64,000 nucleotides of DNA from Balaenoptera acutorostrata (GCF_949987535.1 NC_080078.1:49316207-49380206); one strand, 5' to 3'. Positions 12,831 to 25,650 are shown, counted from the stretch's first letter. Numbers and translations are program-made. Notes: generated from the letters alone by a model not told the origin.

Positions 12831-14109
12831 CTCTTTTTAAAAGTAAGGAAATTAAGTCCTGGAGTGCTTGGGTGACCCATTCAAGGTCATAAGGGTAAGA
12901 GGAAGGAAAGCTTGGGCCCTAGTGCTAAATCTTTGCTCTCTAAAGCTTGACCCTTTCTGCAGCGTCTCCTCTCTGAACTAATTTTTCTTGCTTTATCCAA
13001 ATCTTCCTCCAAACCTGGGGCCTCTGCCAGGGCCAAGCACAGAGCCCCAGACATGTGCCTTGCAGGGAAGGGGTCCGCTCTGCTCAGAACAGGTCTCGGT
13101 GATCGTTATTACGAAGGCCTGGCAAGAATGCAGTCCACACATGTTTCTACCTGAACCGCGGGCCCTGTGCCAGGCTCCCAGGCCGTTGTTTACATGGTGA
13201 TCACTCTGAATGCCGCTCAGGCAAACCCAGGGCCACCGAGTCTCAGCCCATCATGCAGAGTTGGTGGGGGGATTCCTGGTCCTCTTCCCTAACCCAGAGC
13301 CAAGAGTCTGCTCACACCTCACCTGCTCCCAGGGGCCCCATCCATTTCTCCCCACTTCCCCAAAGGGATTTTTCCAAACTTTGATTTCCTTCTAAGACAT
13401 GGTTTTCCAACCACAGGGCCAAGCAGATGTTTGAAACTACTGCCTCTTGTGAGGGAGGTGGGCCTTCTTCCCCCCATCAGCTGCCTCCACCTCTCCCATC
13501 TCCTCCTGGGCATCAACGCAGTGGAACTGGACAGACCGCTGAGGAGGGGGCCGTGGCTACTCCCTCCCAGACCTCTTGGTAAACTCTCCGAGAACACGAG
13601 GGATGCGCCTGGAACAATCACAGGATAGCACTCCTGTCAGCCGGTGTATCCATGTGTAGCGGGTTATACGCTCACGTGAACACACTCAGGGCCTCCTGTG
13701 TGAATCACCTGTACCAGATTTTGTTAAAGGGAACAACCACCAGACCAAAAAGTCACCAGTAAAGATGGTACTGTTTTTAGACTCATAAGAAGGGGGCAGT
13801 GGGTCAGTTGGAAAAAGCTGATTAAATCACACAGGTAGAGTCCATGTCACCTGTGGGGTGGGTACCGGCCTAAGACATGATCTAATGATGCCAAGAGGTG
13901 TCCTGCTTGGCTCAGTAGAAGCAATGGGGCCTCAACTATCTAGAAATTTCTGGCGACCTTTCCTCCCTGTTGCAATAATTTTGGGAAATATCATCCCTGA
14001 ACTTTGAGATTTTAGCATTAAACATACCATTTTGGAATCTCTGCCGGAGGTAATTTCTTGTTTTGGTTTCTTGGATCTGAATTACTGAGTGCTAATACTG
14101 TGTCTGATG

Positions 14110-14570
14110 ATGTGAAAAATGACTTCCATAATTCTTCTCCCTGTATCCACCCCCTTGGTTACTACCTTTTCACACCAACCCCAGTCTGGGCCATGTGACT
14201 TGCTCTGGCCAATGAGAAAATAGCAAATATAATGCAAAACAGAGGCTAGAAAAGTGCTTGTGCATTAGGGCTTGCCTTCTCACTGTAGAAAAGTCTTCCA
14301 CCACCACATGAAGAGCCCGGACTAGCGTCCTGGAGGGTGAGGGACCAGAAGGAGAGAGGCCCAGATATCCCAGCACCCCCCGCTGTCCAGCTAGGACCCC
14401 ATCATTGTGAATGAAGCCATGCTAAACTGTGCAGCCCCAGCCAAGCCAGCCCTGGGCAGAAGAACAGTCCAGACAATCTGCAGACTCTTGAGAGAGAAGA
14501 CATTTGTTCTTTTAAGCCACTAAGTTTTAGGGGTGGTTTCTAAAGCAGCAAAAGCTAACTGTCACAAATA
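14110..14570 (+). repeat. MLT1-type MaLR LTR, near full length
   Basis: MLT1 landmarks are in order: gggccatgtgacttgctctg, gccaatgagaaaatagc, ccaccacatgaagagcccgg, ttcttttaagccactaagtt and cagcaaaagctaact. It is an ancient solo LTR with no internal genes. Confidence 0.82.
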
Positions 14571-14677
14571 CACTATAACAACCCTCCCTATGCTATGCTC
14601 TCTGGATGGCTAGCAGACCCTGGAACCATGACGGATTTATTACTTCACTAAGTGGCTGTCTCCGTGTCTTTATTTTA

Positions 14678-15119
14678 TTTTATTTATTTATTAAAAAAAT
14701 TTTTTTTCTTTTTAAAGATCCAAATCACATTTAATGAGATTAAAAACTACTAAACCTGAGGTTTATTTATTTTTTTTAATGGATAGGATTAATGGCAGAT
14801 TCAACACGGCAAAAAAAAAAAAAGATTGGTAAACTTTAAGACATAACAATAGAAACTATCCAAAATGAAACAGGGAGAAAAAGATGGATTAAAATGAACA
14901 GAGCACTGATGAATTGTGGAACAACCTAAAGCATCCAAATACACATGTAATTATAGTCCCCAAAATGGGAGAGCAGGGGTGGAAGTGGGGGTTATAGAAA
15001 AAATATTTGAAGAACTAATGGCCCCAAATTTCCCAAATATAATGGAAACTGTAGACCCACAGATCCAAGAAATGCAACAAACCCCTAGCACAAGAAGCAT
15101 GAAAAAGACCACACCAAGG
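14678..15119. mobile_element. L1 ORF1 fragment with opposed ends and target-site duplication
   Basis: The right part reads on the plus strand as L1 ORF1 (atagaaactatccaaaatga and onward). The frame at 14916-15118 gives an ORF1p-like IEKIFEELMAPNFPN then DPQIQEMQQTPST then PTPR-like KKTTPRP. The left part begins with T-rich sequence typical of a reversed tail. The flanks 14662-14677 and 15120-15135 repeat cc(g/a)tgtctttatttta. Opposite orientations within one duplication suggest twin priming. It is a broken, non-functional relic. Confidence 0.7.
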
Positions 15120-15804
15120 CCATGTCTTTATTTTAAATGCTCACAAAGCCATTTATTTTCCAAACATTTAAAAATACTGGTCCCCCAAAGTTAGGCACAG
15201 AACATGTATACAGCCATGTGGCTGATCATTTCTATTGGGCTAGCAACGAAGTGAAACAACCTCTTGGGGAAAAGTGGGCACGTCAGCCCATTCTCCGGAA
15301 GCGTCTGTAGCATACAGCCCCCGATGAACACTCCATCCAAGCCCCTCCTCGTGGGGATTTCTATTTGTTTAATGTGTTTGCAGGAGAGAAAGAGAATTTC
15401 TGACTGGGAGACAAAGCTTTGAGGGCAGTATTCCTTTCTGCTATAATAAAATAAGCCTGTTCTCATTGGCTCACCTACCAGGGCATCACTCAGAGCAGAA
15501 GATGAACTTGAGCAGCAGTAATTACAAAGATGACAACAAAGACAGCAGAAGACAGTCCCTGTGAACATTTACATGGTGCTTGGACAGCCCCTATCTGTGA
15601 CATAAAAGAGCTTGGTGAGGGCAGAGAACAATGCACAGGGCAGTGGGCTGAGGCCCGGGTTACAGGGAAGTTGTTTGAAATTTTAAAGTGGTCATTATAT
15701 ACTTTCAGGGCACTAGAGTTCTGTGGGCCAGTTATAGTGTTTGGGCAACTGAAGTGACTTGGGTCTTGGCTCGGCCACTGGAGAGCCTCCACCCTAATCC
15801 TAGA

Positions 15805-16010
15805 TGATAGTGGCTGCCAGTTATTGAGGGCCTGCCTTAACCAGCTCCTGTGTCTACACACCCTGATTGATTGAACTCCTATAACAATCCTGCAAGGTAG
15901 GTAGAAACACTCTCCTTTTATGGATAAGGAAACTGAGGCTCAGAGAGGTTAAGGTACTTGATTAAGGTCACCCAGCTCAAACTTGGCAGAGCTGGGAGTA
16001 GATCTGAGAT
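15805..16010 (-). repeat. MIR SINE, reverse orientation
   Basis: It has caatcctgcaaggtaggtag, ggataaggaaactgaggctc, agagaggttaaggtacttg and aaggtcacccagctc in MIR complement order. Confidence 0.85.
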
Positions 16011-16899
16011 CTGCCCGCTCTGGCCATACCCTGTTCTATATCCTGATATTCCAGCAACTTTGATTCCAACCCCAGCAGCCCTTCCTTAAGATACTCACTT
16101 ATGTGGCCATAATTTAACATTACAAAGAAAAACCCTTGCAAAAAATCACTGTGGGATCTATTAAAATAAGACCATGACCCGTCAGAGAATTGCAAAGGAC
16201 TGAGTCCCAGCCCAGTTACACTAAGCCATGTCCATCTGATTTCATTATGCAGGTTATTCAGAGCAATCTGGGGAATGGTATACTACTATGTGAAAGAAAA
16301 ATATTTATTTGGACTCTTTCTTTGCCCTGGATGATACCTTAAGTATCTCAAACACATACGGTCCAAAGCTGAGCTGACTCAATCACAAACTAGGTCTAAC
16401 TATCTTCTGTTGTGTATTTTATAATTTATTCTAAAGATGCTGTTACGTTCTACTTATTCATCTAGGATTTTTTGAAATACTCTTTAGCCACAGACATTTA
16501 CATTCTTATTAAAAATCCTGCCTTCAAATATTTGAGATCAACATCTTCCACTAAGCCCAGTTCCTGTGGCAATTGTAGCTGGTCTCAGACGAGGCAGCAA
16601 GTCCTCAGGTTCAGTGATGTGCACTGCTTTGCCACTGCATGGACCTCACCTTCCTGGGCTGTATATTCTCTCCTTGTATCCTCCACAGCACCCGACACAG
16701 GGATAAATACTTAGAAATTGCTCTATACTTTCTCGTTGATTGAAATAAAAGAGGACTTAGCTCATCTGATGCTGTAAAGAATTCTGGAAATCACATGTTC
16801 CCTGTGAGTCAGACTGAGAAGCAGTAATTATTCATCCATGTTGCAAATGCTACTGAGTTACTGTAGCGTGTGAGCTACACACCTACGGTCTCGCTTCTA

Positions 16900-17860
16900 A
16901 AAGCGTGTGGTCCGAGGGCCAGCAGTGTCAGCTTCACCGGGGCTCCCGGCCCTTTCCGGCATTTACAGCTTCAGAAGCTGCCTTTACCAAGAATCCCAGG
17001 TGATTTGTGTGCACATAAAAGTCTGAGAAGCACTGCTTTAGAGGTATCATAAGGGACAAGATTTTCTTTATGAAGTAGCAATCCTGATGTCTAGTCTAAT
17101 GATGGTGATGTTACTAAGAGAGACTCTAAAATCATCAAAGATGGGAGTTTCCCCATGACCCAGGGATGCTGTAAGATCCAGATGCAGGGCACTCACTCCC
17201 TAGGTATTATAGATCTAGAAAGCTGGGGTGAAGGTGGCTCTGGTAGCCACAGTAACTGCCCCAGCAGAAGCAAATTCTACCCTCAAGACTGAAACGGAGG
17301 GAGTATTCTTAATGTTCATAAATTTGGCAGAATATATTCTGTGAAAGCTTTAGATGAAAAAGTTGTTTCTAAGTGGTGGTCTTCAAACTTTAGTGAGCAT
17401 GAGAATCACCTGCTGACCTTGGTTGAAAAAAGAAAGAAACAAAGAAGGCAAGAAAGACCCCAGGTCTCACTCCTGCACATTCTGATTCAGAAGAAGGACA
17501 GTAGTGACCCTTGACGGGGAATGCACATTGGAGTCACCCACAGAGCTTTAAAAAAACTCTGATGATTGGGTCCCACCCCCAGAGATCCCAAGATAATTGA
17601 TCTAGAGAGAAGTCCAGCCATCGGGATTTAAAAAAAATTGCCTAGGTGAGTATGAGCAACCATACTAAGAAACACTGGTGCTTTGGGCCCCACTGTTCCA
17701 GATCAGAGCCTGCTGGAGGGCTTGTTCAAACAGAGTTTTGAGACCCACCCCAGAGAGTCTGATTCCGTAGGCCTGGAGTGGGGTCTGAAAATTTGCATTT
17801 CTATCATGGTGATGCTGATCAACTGGCTTGGGAGCCACACCTGGAAAACCACTGGTATAT
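16900..17860. repeat. Cluster of four MER5A-like hAT fragments
   Basis: Segments at about 16905-17040, 17370-17500, 17510-17685 and 17690-17860 each resemble MER5A: a cacattggagtcacc-like start, ccacccccagagat or ccaccccagagagtctgatt, then an end such as aaaccactgg. MER5A is a short non-autonomous hAT element with symmetric ends, so no strand is given. Confidence 0.75.
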
Positions 17861-18117
17861 AGGGAAGGGGCTGGGGCCCAGGATGGGTGTTAAATTTTAA
17901 TTGGCAAAGGAGGGATTCTGAGGTCCAGGGTCTGAGCCCCACCCAGAGAGACCTTGTTCCATGTGGTCTGGGCAGACAGGTTCAGCTTTAGTCCTGAACC
18001 CAGGTTCAGTTCCACCCTGGCCTTTTCCTCCCATTCCTATCTTCCAATCTAACTGTCCCTTTCTAGATACACTTTACTGTCCTAAAAGATGTGCTATTTA
18101 TTTATTTTTCCAGAGAG

Positions 18118-18320
18118 GCAGAATAACATAGTAGTTAAGAGGACAGACTCTGGACCCAGACTGTCTGAGATGGATCCTAGGTCTTGACCCTTGAGGTCAA
18201 AGTTGCTTAACTTCTCCAGACTTCAGTTTCCTCATCTGTAAAATGGGTCCCTGCCTCAGTGAGCTGATGAAATGAGCTAATCTGTGAGAGCTGCTCTGAA
18301 GAGGAACTGTGAAAGGCAAG
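18118..18320 (+). repeat. MIR SINE
   Basis: It has MIR landmarks: acatagtagttaagaggaca, gactctggacccagactgtc, ttcagtttcctcatctgtaa and a gatgaaatgagctaat end. Confidence 0.87.
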
Positions 18321-18539
18321 TGCTGTAGAAAGGTTGGCTACTGTTCCCAATCCTTTGTCTTGGAAAATAAATTGGACTTCTTCTGGGAAAGGAGAAGGTT
18401 TTATGAGCCTCCTGATTGGGTGGGGTCTGGGAGCTCTCTTTCTGCTCCCCTAGCATTTGATGTATATCTCTGCTGTGGCACCCTTTGCTCTATCAGTTAA
18501 CTTTTCTCCTTTTGTCCATAGATAGATGAGATGCTTTTT

Positions 18540-18640
18540 AGGGAAGGACTGTGTCTTAATCATTTTTGGATTCCCACCACCTAGCACAGTGATAGGCATC
18601 AGACATGTTCAATGTCAGTTGAAGAACTAAATGATGTGGC
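18540..18640 (+). repeat. L2 LINE 3' end
   Basis: It reads as the L2 terminal block: gggaaggactgtgtcttaat, cccaccacctagcacagtga, then a degenerate gaagaactaaatga end. Confidence 0.75.
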
Positions 18641-18934
18641 TGGGAAAAAAATAGTCTTACTCTTTTGGAAGTTGCCTAGGATCATCTATTAGCAGGTAGA
18701 AACGACTCTCCAATATACAACTGGTATTTTTGCTGAAAAATGGGGGTAAGGGTGAGAATGCAAATGGTGCTAGACAAGTCATCCTCATAGAGTGTTCGCT
18801 TAAGTCTGCTGAGGCTGAACCACAAGAACATCACGATGGTGGATGCATTTGTAAGATACCAAATACTCTTATTATAACACAAGGCACACTGCCTGATTCC
18901 TCATGAAGCCTGGCCAGATGCTTTCTGAATCTGT

Positions 18935-19320
18935 TTCCTCTTCATCTAGGACACACAGAAAACATTTCCCAGCCTCCCTTGCATCTACGTGGGGCCGTAT
19001 GATGAGGTCTTGCCGATAGAATTTGAGAAGATGTGATGTGTGTCATCTCCAGGCTGAGGGGGTTAAGATCGTGTGTGCCTTTTCTAGGCTCTATCTCTCT
19101 ACTGTCTGCCAATGAGATGCAGAGCATCCAGTGGATAATTTGCAGGCCCTCACAGTTGGTGGAGCTTCAAGATGGAAGGAGCCTGGGTCCCTGAATGACT
19201 GAGTGGAGCAGAATTCCCCCGACCCTGTCTCCCATCTCAGCTTAAGTGAGAAATGAACTTTCATTATTTTAAGTCATTGAACTTAGAAATTGCTTGTTAT
19301 CTCAGCTATCCTACTCTAAA
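18935..19320 (+). repeat. Ancient LTR-like repeat
   Basis: The pattern tgcatctacgtggggccgta, ggagcctgggtccctgaatg, gactgagtggagcagaattc and the A-rich end with tttaagtcattgaacttag is shared by a common old mammalian LTR group of the MaLR kind. The exact family is uncertain. Confidence 0.6.
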
Positions 19321-19875
19321 AGCAGGGGAAACTATAAGTCCCAATTTGGGGTCCTGAAATTTATTGGTGCGGAGGCCTTGCTTTGACAACTCGTGACATA
19401 CATGTCCATGAGGTTTTCCAAGGGCCACTCCACTGCCTACGATAAACATAACACAGTTGCCTGGTCAAAGGAGACAGCGGGGTACATCTCTTTTACTAAA
19501 TTGATTTTTAGTATGAATTTTTACAGTCAAACATATGAGGAAGTGAACTCGGTGATTTTGTCATTTTGGGAAAAAAGAAAAGAAAATTTTTGGGAAAAAT
19601 AAGGCAGAACCTCTAAGACCCCTAACTGAAAAAAAAAATTCTCTCCTAGGATAATTGGTATTATTTTAAAATTATAGTCTTTCTAGAAAAATGTGGCTTT
19701 GGGGGCCTCTCGGGGATTCTGTGGACAGAGCGGACAGAGTCTATATGAGGTCTGCCTCATTGAAGACCCAAAGCCACACACTGTAAACGGAGTTTTGTTT
19801 GGCTCCACGTCCGCTGGGCCTCATCGTCTCATTTATTCTCCCCACCAATTTTATATTACTGGGTGGTAGACTCAC

Positions 19876-20140
19876 CATATTCTGGCTGCTCTGTGGATTC
19901 AAAAGTCCGGTGGCCTGGGGCCGGACGGTCCCACCCCCCAGGGGGGTTGAGGAAGTTGCTGTCGTCTGAGGTACTGTCGTACTTGTAGTCCTGGTCCCCG
20001 CCGTTGGCCCTTGCCAAGGACAAGGACCTCTGCCACCAGGCCCGCCAGTCGGGGGATGGGACTGACCAGCTGGGCTTATTCTCCGGATGCTGATCTTTAT
20101 CTGCTTCAGAGTCAGGACCGTCCACCACCTCTATGGTGAC
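19876..20140 (-). CDS. ISM1: Isthmin-1 exon 3, N-terminal linker region
   Basis: The minus-strand acceptor is TTCTTCAG and the donor GTGAGT. The exon is 265 bases, phase 0 at the start and phase 1 at the end. It encodes [16 protein letters not shown], then [17 protein letters not shown], a [16 protein letters not shown] stretch, and ends QPEY with the first base of Asp completed by exon 4. No folded domain is known for this part of isthmin-1. It is acidic and likely flexible, with a short Trp-rich patch. A few residues differ from human as I recall it near its C-terminal end (for example STEQ in place of TKDQ). Confidence 0.95.
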
Positions 20141-20449
20141 CTGAAGAATTCAGAACAGGCCAGGGTCAATGAGGAGTCAACAGCCTCTAAGCCGGGTGAC
20201 CCTTGGAAGACAATCTGAGAGGACGGAGGGAAATGTGCATCCCTCACAAAGGAAAGGTGAGGCTGCACGGTGACACAGAATGGAAAACCTCCAGGGACGC
20301 CCAAAGGAACTGATGCACATGGGCCTCGGGTTGGGAGGAAGCAATGCATCACTAGGGTCCCTGATTTACTGACGACTATGTTGCTGGGAAGTCTTTAACT
20401 CAAGGAGTAAACACGTACCGTGTATGTTCTTGAAGTGGCACAAGAATAA

Positions 20450-20574
20450 TTATAATAAAACTGAACACTTGCTGAGTACTAACTCTGCACCAGGGACTGT
20501 TTTAAAGGCTCTACATATATTAATTTATTTAATCCTCAGAACAGCCTTATAAAGTTGGTTCTATTGATTGGCCC
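20450..20574 (-). repeat. MIR SINE, left half of an interrupted copy
   Basis: It has gaacacttgctgagtactaa, ctctgcaccagggactgttt and aatttatttaatcctcagaa in MIR complement order, then breaks off where the MLT1-like LTR begins. Confidence 0.78.
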
Positions 20575-21095
20575 TCTATGGCTGCTGATCTCCAAAGATG
20601 TCCCCAGCAATTCCTCCCATTCTGGTATGTGTGTGCCACCCCTCTCATCAAGAGGTGGAGTTTGTTTCCCCTCCCTTTCAGTCTGGGCTGGCCTTGTGAC
20701 TCACTGTATCCAGTAGAATGTGTTAGGTGTGACAATGTGACAAGCCTTACCAGGTCTTGAAATTTCCATTTTCATTCTCTTGGAATGTTCCTACCATTAC
20801 GTACAGAAGCCCAGCCTAGACCACTGCTCCCAGAGCCACCATGTGAAGAGGCAGGGCACACAGAGGAGATCAAAGAGTCCTCTCAGTCACCAGCCAGCTC
20901 TGAGGCCCTGGTCTTGTGTGGGGGGCCATTTTGGATCCTCCAGCCCAGCTGGGTCACCCTAGCTGATACCACGTGGAACAGAGACGAGTTATCCTGGCTG
21001 AGCCCTGCTCAAGCTCCTGACCCACTGGACCATGAGCAATCCAGTGGTTGTTGCTTTAAGCTATTAAGTTTTGGAGTGGTTGCTAGACAGCTTCT
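20575..21095 (+). repeat. MLT1-type LTR inserted in a MIR
   Basis: MLT1 landmarks are in order: tccaaagatgtccccagcaa, agaggtggagtttgtttccc, gtctgggctggccttgtgac, gccaccatgtgaagagg, and a gctttaagctattaagtttt end. The MIR resumes directly afterwards, so the LTR entered the older MIR. Boundaries are good to about 15 bases. Confidence 0.82.
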
Positions 21096-21205
21096 TATAG
21101 ACAGGGAAACTGGCACACAGAGAAGTTAACAACTTGCCTAAGGTCACACAGCTAGTAACTGGCAGCCATGGGTAGTCTAGCTCCAGAGCCCATGCTCTTA
21201 CCGAC
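21096..21205 (-). repeat. MIR SINE, right half of the interrupted copy
   Basis: It continues the MIR complement with agacagggaaactggcacac, ttgcctaaggtcacacagct and agtaactggcag, and matches the half at 20450-20574. Confidence 0.82.
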
Positions 21206-21877
21206 TTTGCCATACTGCCTCTCCAAAAGTCAGTCACCGAGGTAGTGTCCCCTCCTGTGACCAAGTGAGCAAAGAGGCCACTGATGCTGGTGGGACTGGA
21301 TGCCACAAGTCGTGTAGAGATGTGAGCACAAGGTCCTCAAGGTCCAGGATGTCACAGCTGTGAGTTTCACTCATCCCCTAGTCCAGACCCAGCACGTACT
21401 CCTTAACTGACCCTCAGGGTCAGAGCAGATAGTCCCAGAGTCAAGGTCAGAACTTGCTCTTGGATTTATGGAGCCTAGTTTGGAAGTCACGGGGCTGAAA
21501 GAATGCAGCTTCTTGGCTCCGAGAGACAATCAACATAGAGAAACTTGTTTAAAAAACATAATAAAAGACTCCTTGGGTTCCTTTGGCCATCGCATAGCTC
21601 TTGCAACACCCCCTGGATAAGTTATGTGCAAATGAATCAGAAACATGCGCTCCAAGTAATCAGCGCAAGATGTACTGGGCAGATGCTTTTCCAGTTTTGC
21701 CCTAACCGGACATCTGAGAGATTTGCTGACACACTCTGCCACATTGCACCAGGTCGTGCCAATCCCTGAGACAAACAGACCCTTCCTTTTGTTTTAGGAA
21801 TGGTAAGGTTTGAATTCTACTTGCTTTGACATTGAAAAGAAGTTGCCCAGCTCATGGTGGGCCTCGGCTGTGGCCTT

Positions 21878-21935
21878 GTGTGGTCCAGACACAAAGTTAA
21901 GGGTGTGGCCCAGACACAAAGTTAAGGGTGTGGCC
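21878..21935 (+). repeat. 25-bp tandem duplication
   Basis: Units at 21878-21902 and 21903-21927 differ by one base (gtgtgg(t/c)ccagacacaaa...), followed by an 8-base start of a third copy. It is a local slippage duplication. Confidence 0.9.
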
Positions 21936-24059
21936 TTCCGTCCCGGAGTATACTTGGGCCGTGGCAGGCCGAGTGCATCTCTTCCTCTGGTGTGGGATGC
22001 CTAGAAGGGCACCACTGGCTTGCTTCCATGCCACCACCATTACCCCAGTCTCATAAGCATCCCTTGCATATTTGTAAATAATTATGGAACATTTAGTAAT
22101 CCCCGAAAAGGAAAAAAGAAAAGAATGAATTACATCATTTGCCTTGTATCATTGCTGTTTGCTGGAGGGATGGTTGTTGGAAAGGGGTGGGGACCTGGAC
22201 CCACACGCAGCGCTGTAAGGGCAATGCAGAAGAAACACACAGCTGGGCTGCGCAGACCCGAGCTGGGCAGTGACGCGGTGATGCCGAGCCTTTGAAGACA
22301 TAACCTTTCTCCTCAGCAGTCCAGGCCTCCTGTGCCTGCAGACAGAACAACTGAGCCGCAACAATCGTCTGCAAGGCTATTAAGGGTTTTGGAGGGGAGA
22401 AGCTGCCAAGAGCCAGGCAAGCCTGCAATTATGGTAATGAAATCAGACTCTGGGTAGGAGATAAGGGGGAATGGGCTGGACAGTTTTGGTATTCCATTTG
22501 TTTCCAGACTGGAGTCAAAGGGATTGCCTAAACAAAACGTGCCCTGCAATTTCTCCAAGCTGGGAATCAAAACAATTTCATGTTTTAAGCTATTACCGTC
22601 AGTATGATTTTTTTCCCCCCGCAAACTACTGCTCAGATCCAAACAAAATAGATTTGTTGCCTGGCCAGGCAATGAGTAGCAAAATATGAATTTACTCCAA
22701 AAACTATATTGATGACTAAATCTCATCAGTTTAGAGGTTTCTTTTTCCCCTTTCATTTTTAGCCACTGCTCCAACTGAATTAAAAAAAAAAAAAAGAAAA
22801 CAAAAAACACACAAACCTTAGGATCCACCCTTCCCTGCAGTTAAGAATATGGAAACCTCATACAGACATCAAATGAAGAAATGTAATCTTGAGCCTGAAA
22901 TTTCATAGGCATCCAATTAAAAAGACTTAATGAGCACGATCATGACTTCTCGAATGGTGCGGATTAGTTTTATGTTTCCTGTTGCTCTTATTATATTTAC
23001 ATGTTCTTTAGCATCAAAGAATCTGTTCCTAAAAATGTCTTGAACAATAATAGGTGTGATGAGCTGAAGGTGTGGTAGTGAGCACAGCAGATTTCCAAGC
23101 TGATAGATCTTACCATGCTTTTGCATCCTTAATACACAGAATTGAAGCATCTTTAGTACATTGGTTTCTTCTGGACTTTTCTGTACCATGAATCAAGATA
23201 GTAAAAGAAAGAGGACTTTTCCAAAAGACCCAACTCCAACTTCTGGCAGAATCTTGTCAGCTCTAAGAAAGAGAGTCTAGAATAGGTGCCAATTTGGAGA
23301 GTTCCATCCAAAATTAGGAAAGGAGGATAAAATCCTTTGCAATATTACCTGTTTCTTTCTTCCTCTTGAGAGTTTAAACATTTATTAGAAACAAACTCTT
23401 TACTCTTGCTCTGAAAAGCACTTTCCACTGGGAAACTAACACAATTCTTAGTCTAACTGATTAACAAACTAATGACACTGGGAATACAGAAGCCTTGACC
23501 TTCTGAACTCAGGAGAATCTTCTAGAAGCTTCTAACTTGGTCCTCTAAGCCTTGAGAGCTATGGTGACTAGGCAGATTTGGGTTTGTATTTATTTCCCAG
23601 AGAGGAAAATGAGGCCTGGGAGGTGAAATGATTCCTCAAAAGCACAGATCATCCGGGGACAGGACGACAGTGTCCAGCAAAGGGTTAGACCCCTGATTAT
23701 GTACCCCTTCTTCCTTGACAATTGCCGAAGAAAGAACACAAAGGACTAGGAAGATATATAATCCCTCCCTCTCAGACCCAATGATGCTCTAAAAACAACT
23801 CTGGCAGCTCCAGTAAGTGTGGTTAATGCTTTGAGATTTGCAGCGTGCTCGTTCAAATATCATTGCTTGTTCTACACAAGTTAAACCCACATTTCAGGCA
23901 TAGAAACTGCCCTAGAGAATTCACGTTCCTGAGGTGAACAGCAAGGAAGGTGGAGAGCTGGACTCAAAACTCCTGATTCTTAATTATTTTATACGTTTCC
24001 TCTGTCATCTTCACGCTCACTGACATCACCAACCAGCATCCACCAGTCTGGGGAACCTT

Positions 24060-24250
24060 CCCATATTCCTGTCTCTGTGCTGAGTGCTTCACATGGAGGA
24101 TTTCATGTAATCCTCACAACAGCCCTACTACTACAGAGTATTGTACTGCAGAGGTACTACTCACAGGTTGTGTTATCATTCCCATTGTATAGACAAGGAA
24201 ACTGAGGCATAGAGAGGTTGAGTAACCTGCATGCAGCCATAGAGGCCAAG
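24060..24250 (-). repeat. MIR SINE, reverse orientation
   Basis: It has catgtaatcctcacaacagc, attgtatagacaaggaaact and gaggcatagagaggttgagt in MIR complement order. Confidence 0.83.
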
Positions 24251-25650
24251 CCTGGTCAACAAAAAGTGGTACCAGAGCCCAAGGGCAAGTTGGTGTACTT
24301 TAGCTCATGATAGGGACTGCAGGGCCCCCATGAGAATCTGAACAATACCGGCTTGTCCCCTGGAGTGTGTGGGCCCATCTCTTGGGCACAGAGATTTCTT
24401 GGTTCTTACTTGGCCAGGCCTGCCATTCCAAAAGGATTTTAGGAAAAACGGAGGAGGGGAAATCAGAAGTAGAAGCACGTACAACACCTGCAGCCCTGGC
24501 CAACTCATCTGATTGTATCAAGAGGTCTACGGCCGTGTAAATAAGTCTGTGCGAGGGGAAAAAAAAGGTCTTTAGATGACTATTTTTGAGTCTCCCTCAA
24601 TGGAAGAAAAGAAATAAATACATTGGTTGAAATGAATACAGATCTCAGATTGACCCAGAAAAGAGAACTATTTGGTGGTGAATAGCCACTGTGGTCATGA
24701 ATTGATGCAGTGAGCCTAATAATGAGTTTATTTTAGAGACTTTTGTCTTTGCTATCTGACCATCAGCTGCAGACCAGAAACTTAGCCAAGGATACCGAAG
24801 TTCAAGTTGAACTTCTCCTGGGAGATTTACTTTCTTTCCTGAGTGATTTATTTATTTATTTATTCGTTGCCAAAACCCCCAACTTCTAGTTTTGTTTTAA
24901 ATTTAATATGGAGATTGGGTTCAGGAGTTGGAGGCTATTTCTTTCTCTTTTGTGCATTGTTTTTTTTTTTTCCCCCCTCACTCACTTCCACAGCCTGAAG
25001 CCAGTCTTCAAATGGAGAGCCCAATCCACTTGGGACAGAGGCCACCTGGCTTCAGGGGTTTAAAAAAAAAACAAGCTCTAAAAAGCTGGGCTTTTTAAAG
25101 GATTTCCCTTCCTAAAAGTCAAGAGGCCCAAGAGCTCAGCATTGTCACTTTGGAAAGGTGTGGGCGGTTTGGCAGGGGGGCGACAGCAGACCCCAGCCTT
25201 GGAGCGTGGGAAATGCTTGCAGACACAGGGTGGCTGGGGGAAGTTCAGAGAGAGGGGTATCAGATTCCTGGGCAGCTCCCGGCTCCAGTGAGGGCTGGCT
25301 AGGTGGGGGTGAGGGGCAGGTTGCCAGGGGATGGGGGGAGACCAGGCCAGGGGCCCCGGCAGCGGAAGCCGACCCACTGATATGCCTTCACCTGTTTTCA
25401 GTCCGCTCCCCAGGGAGAGACAATGCTTGGACGGCCCGGGGTGACCGGTGGGACTGTCTGCTTGGCTGAATCGGCCCTGTGTCAAACCAGTGGATTTCAA
25501 CAAAAGACCAGAGCTCTGAGGAAGGGGCGAGGGCTGACAACGTGAAAATCATCACCCTCTTTTAGAAAGTACCTCATCTTTTAAAGGACCACCGGGGAGC
25601 TGGTTTACTCAAGTGCAGTGGGGCATGAGGCTACAGCGGCCAGTGCTGCA

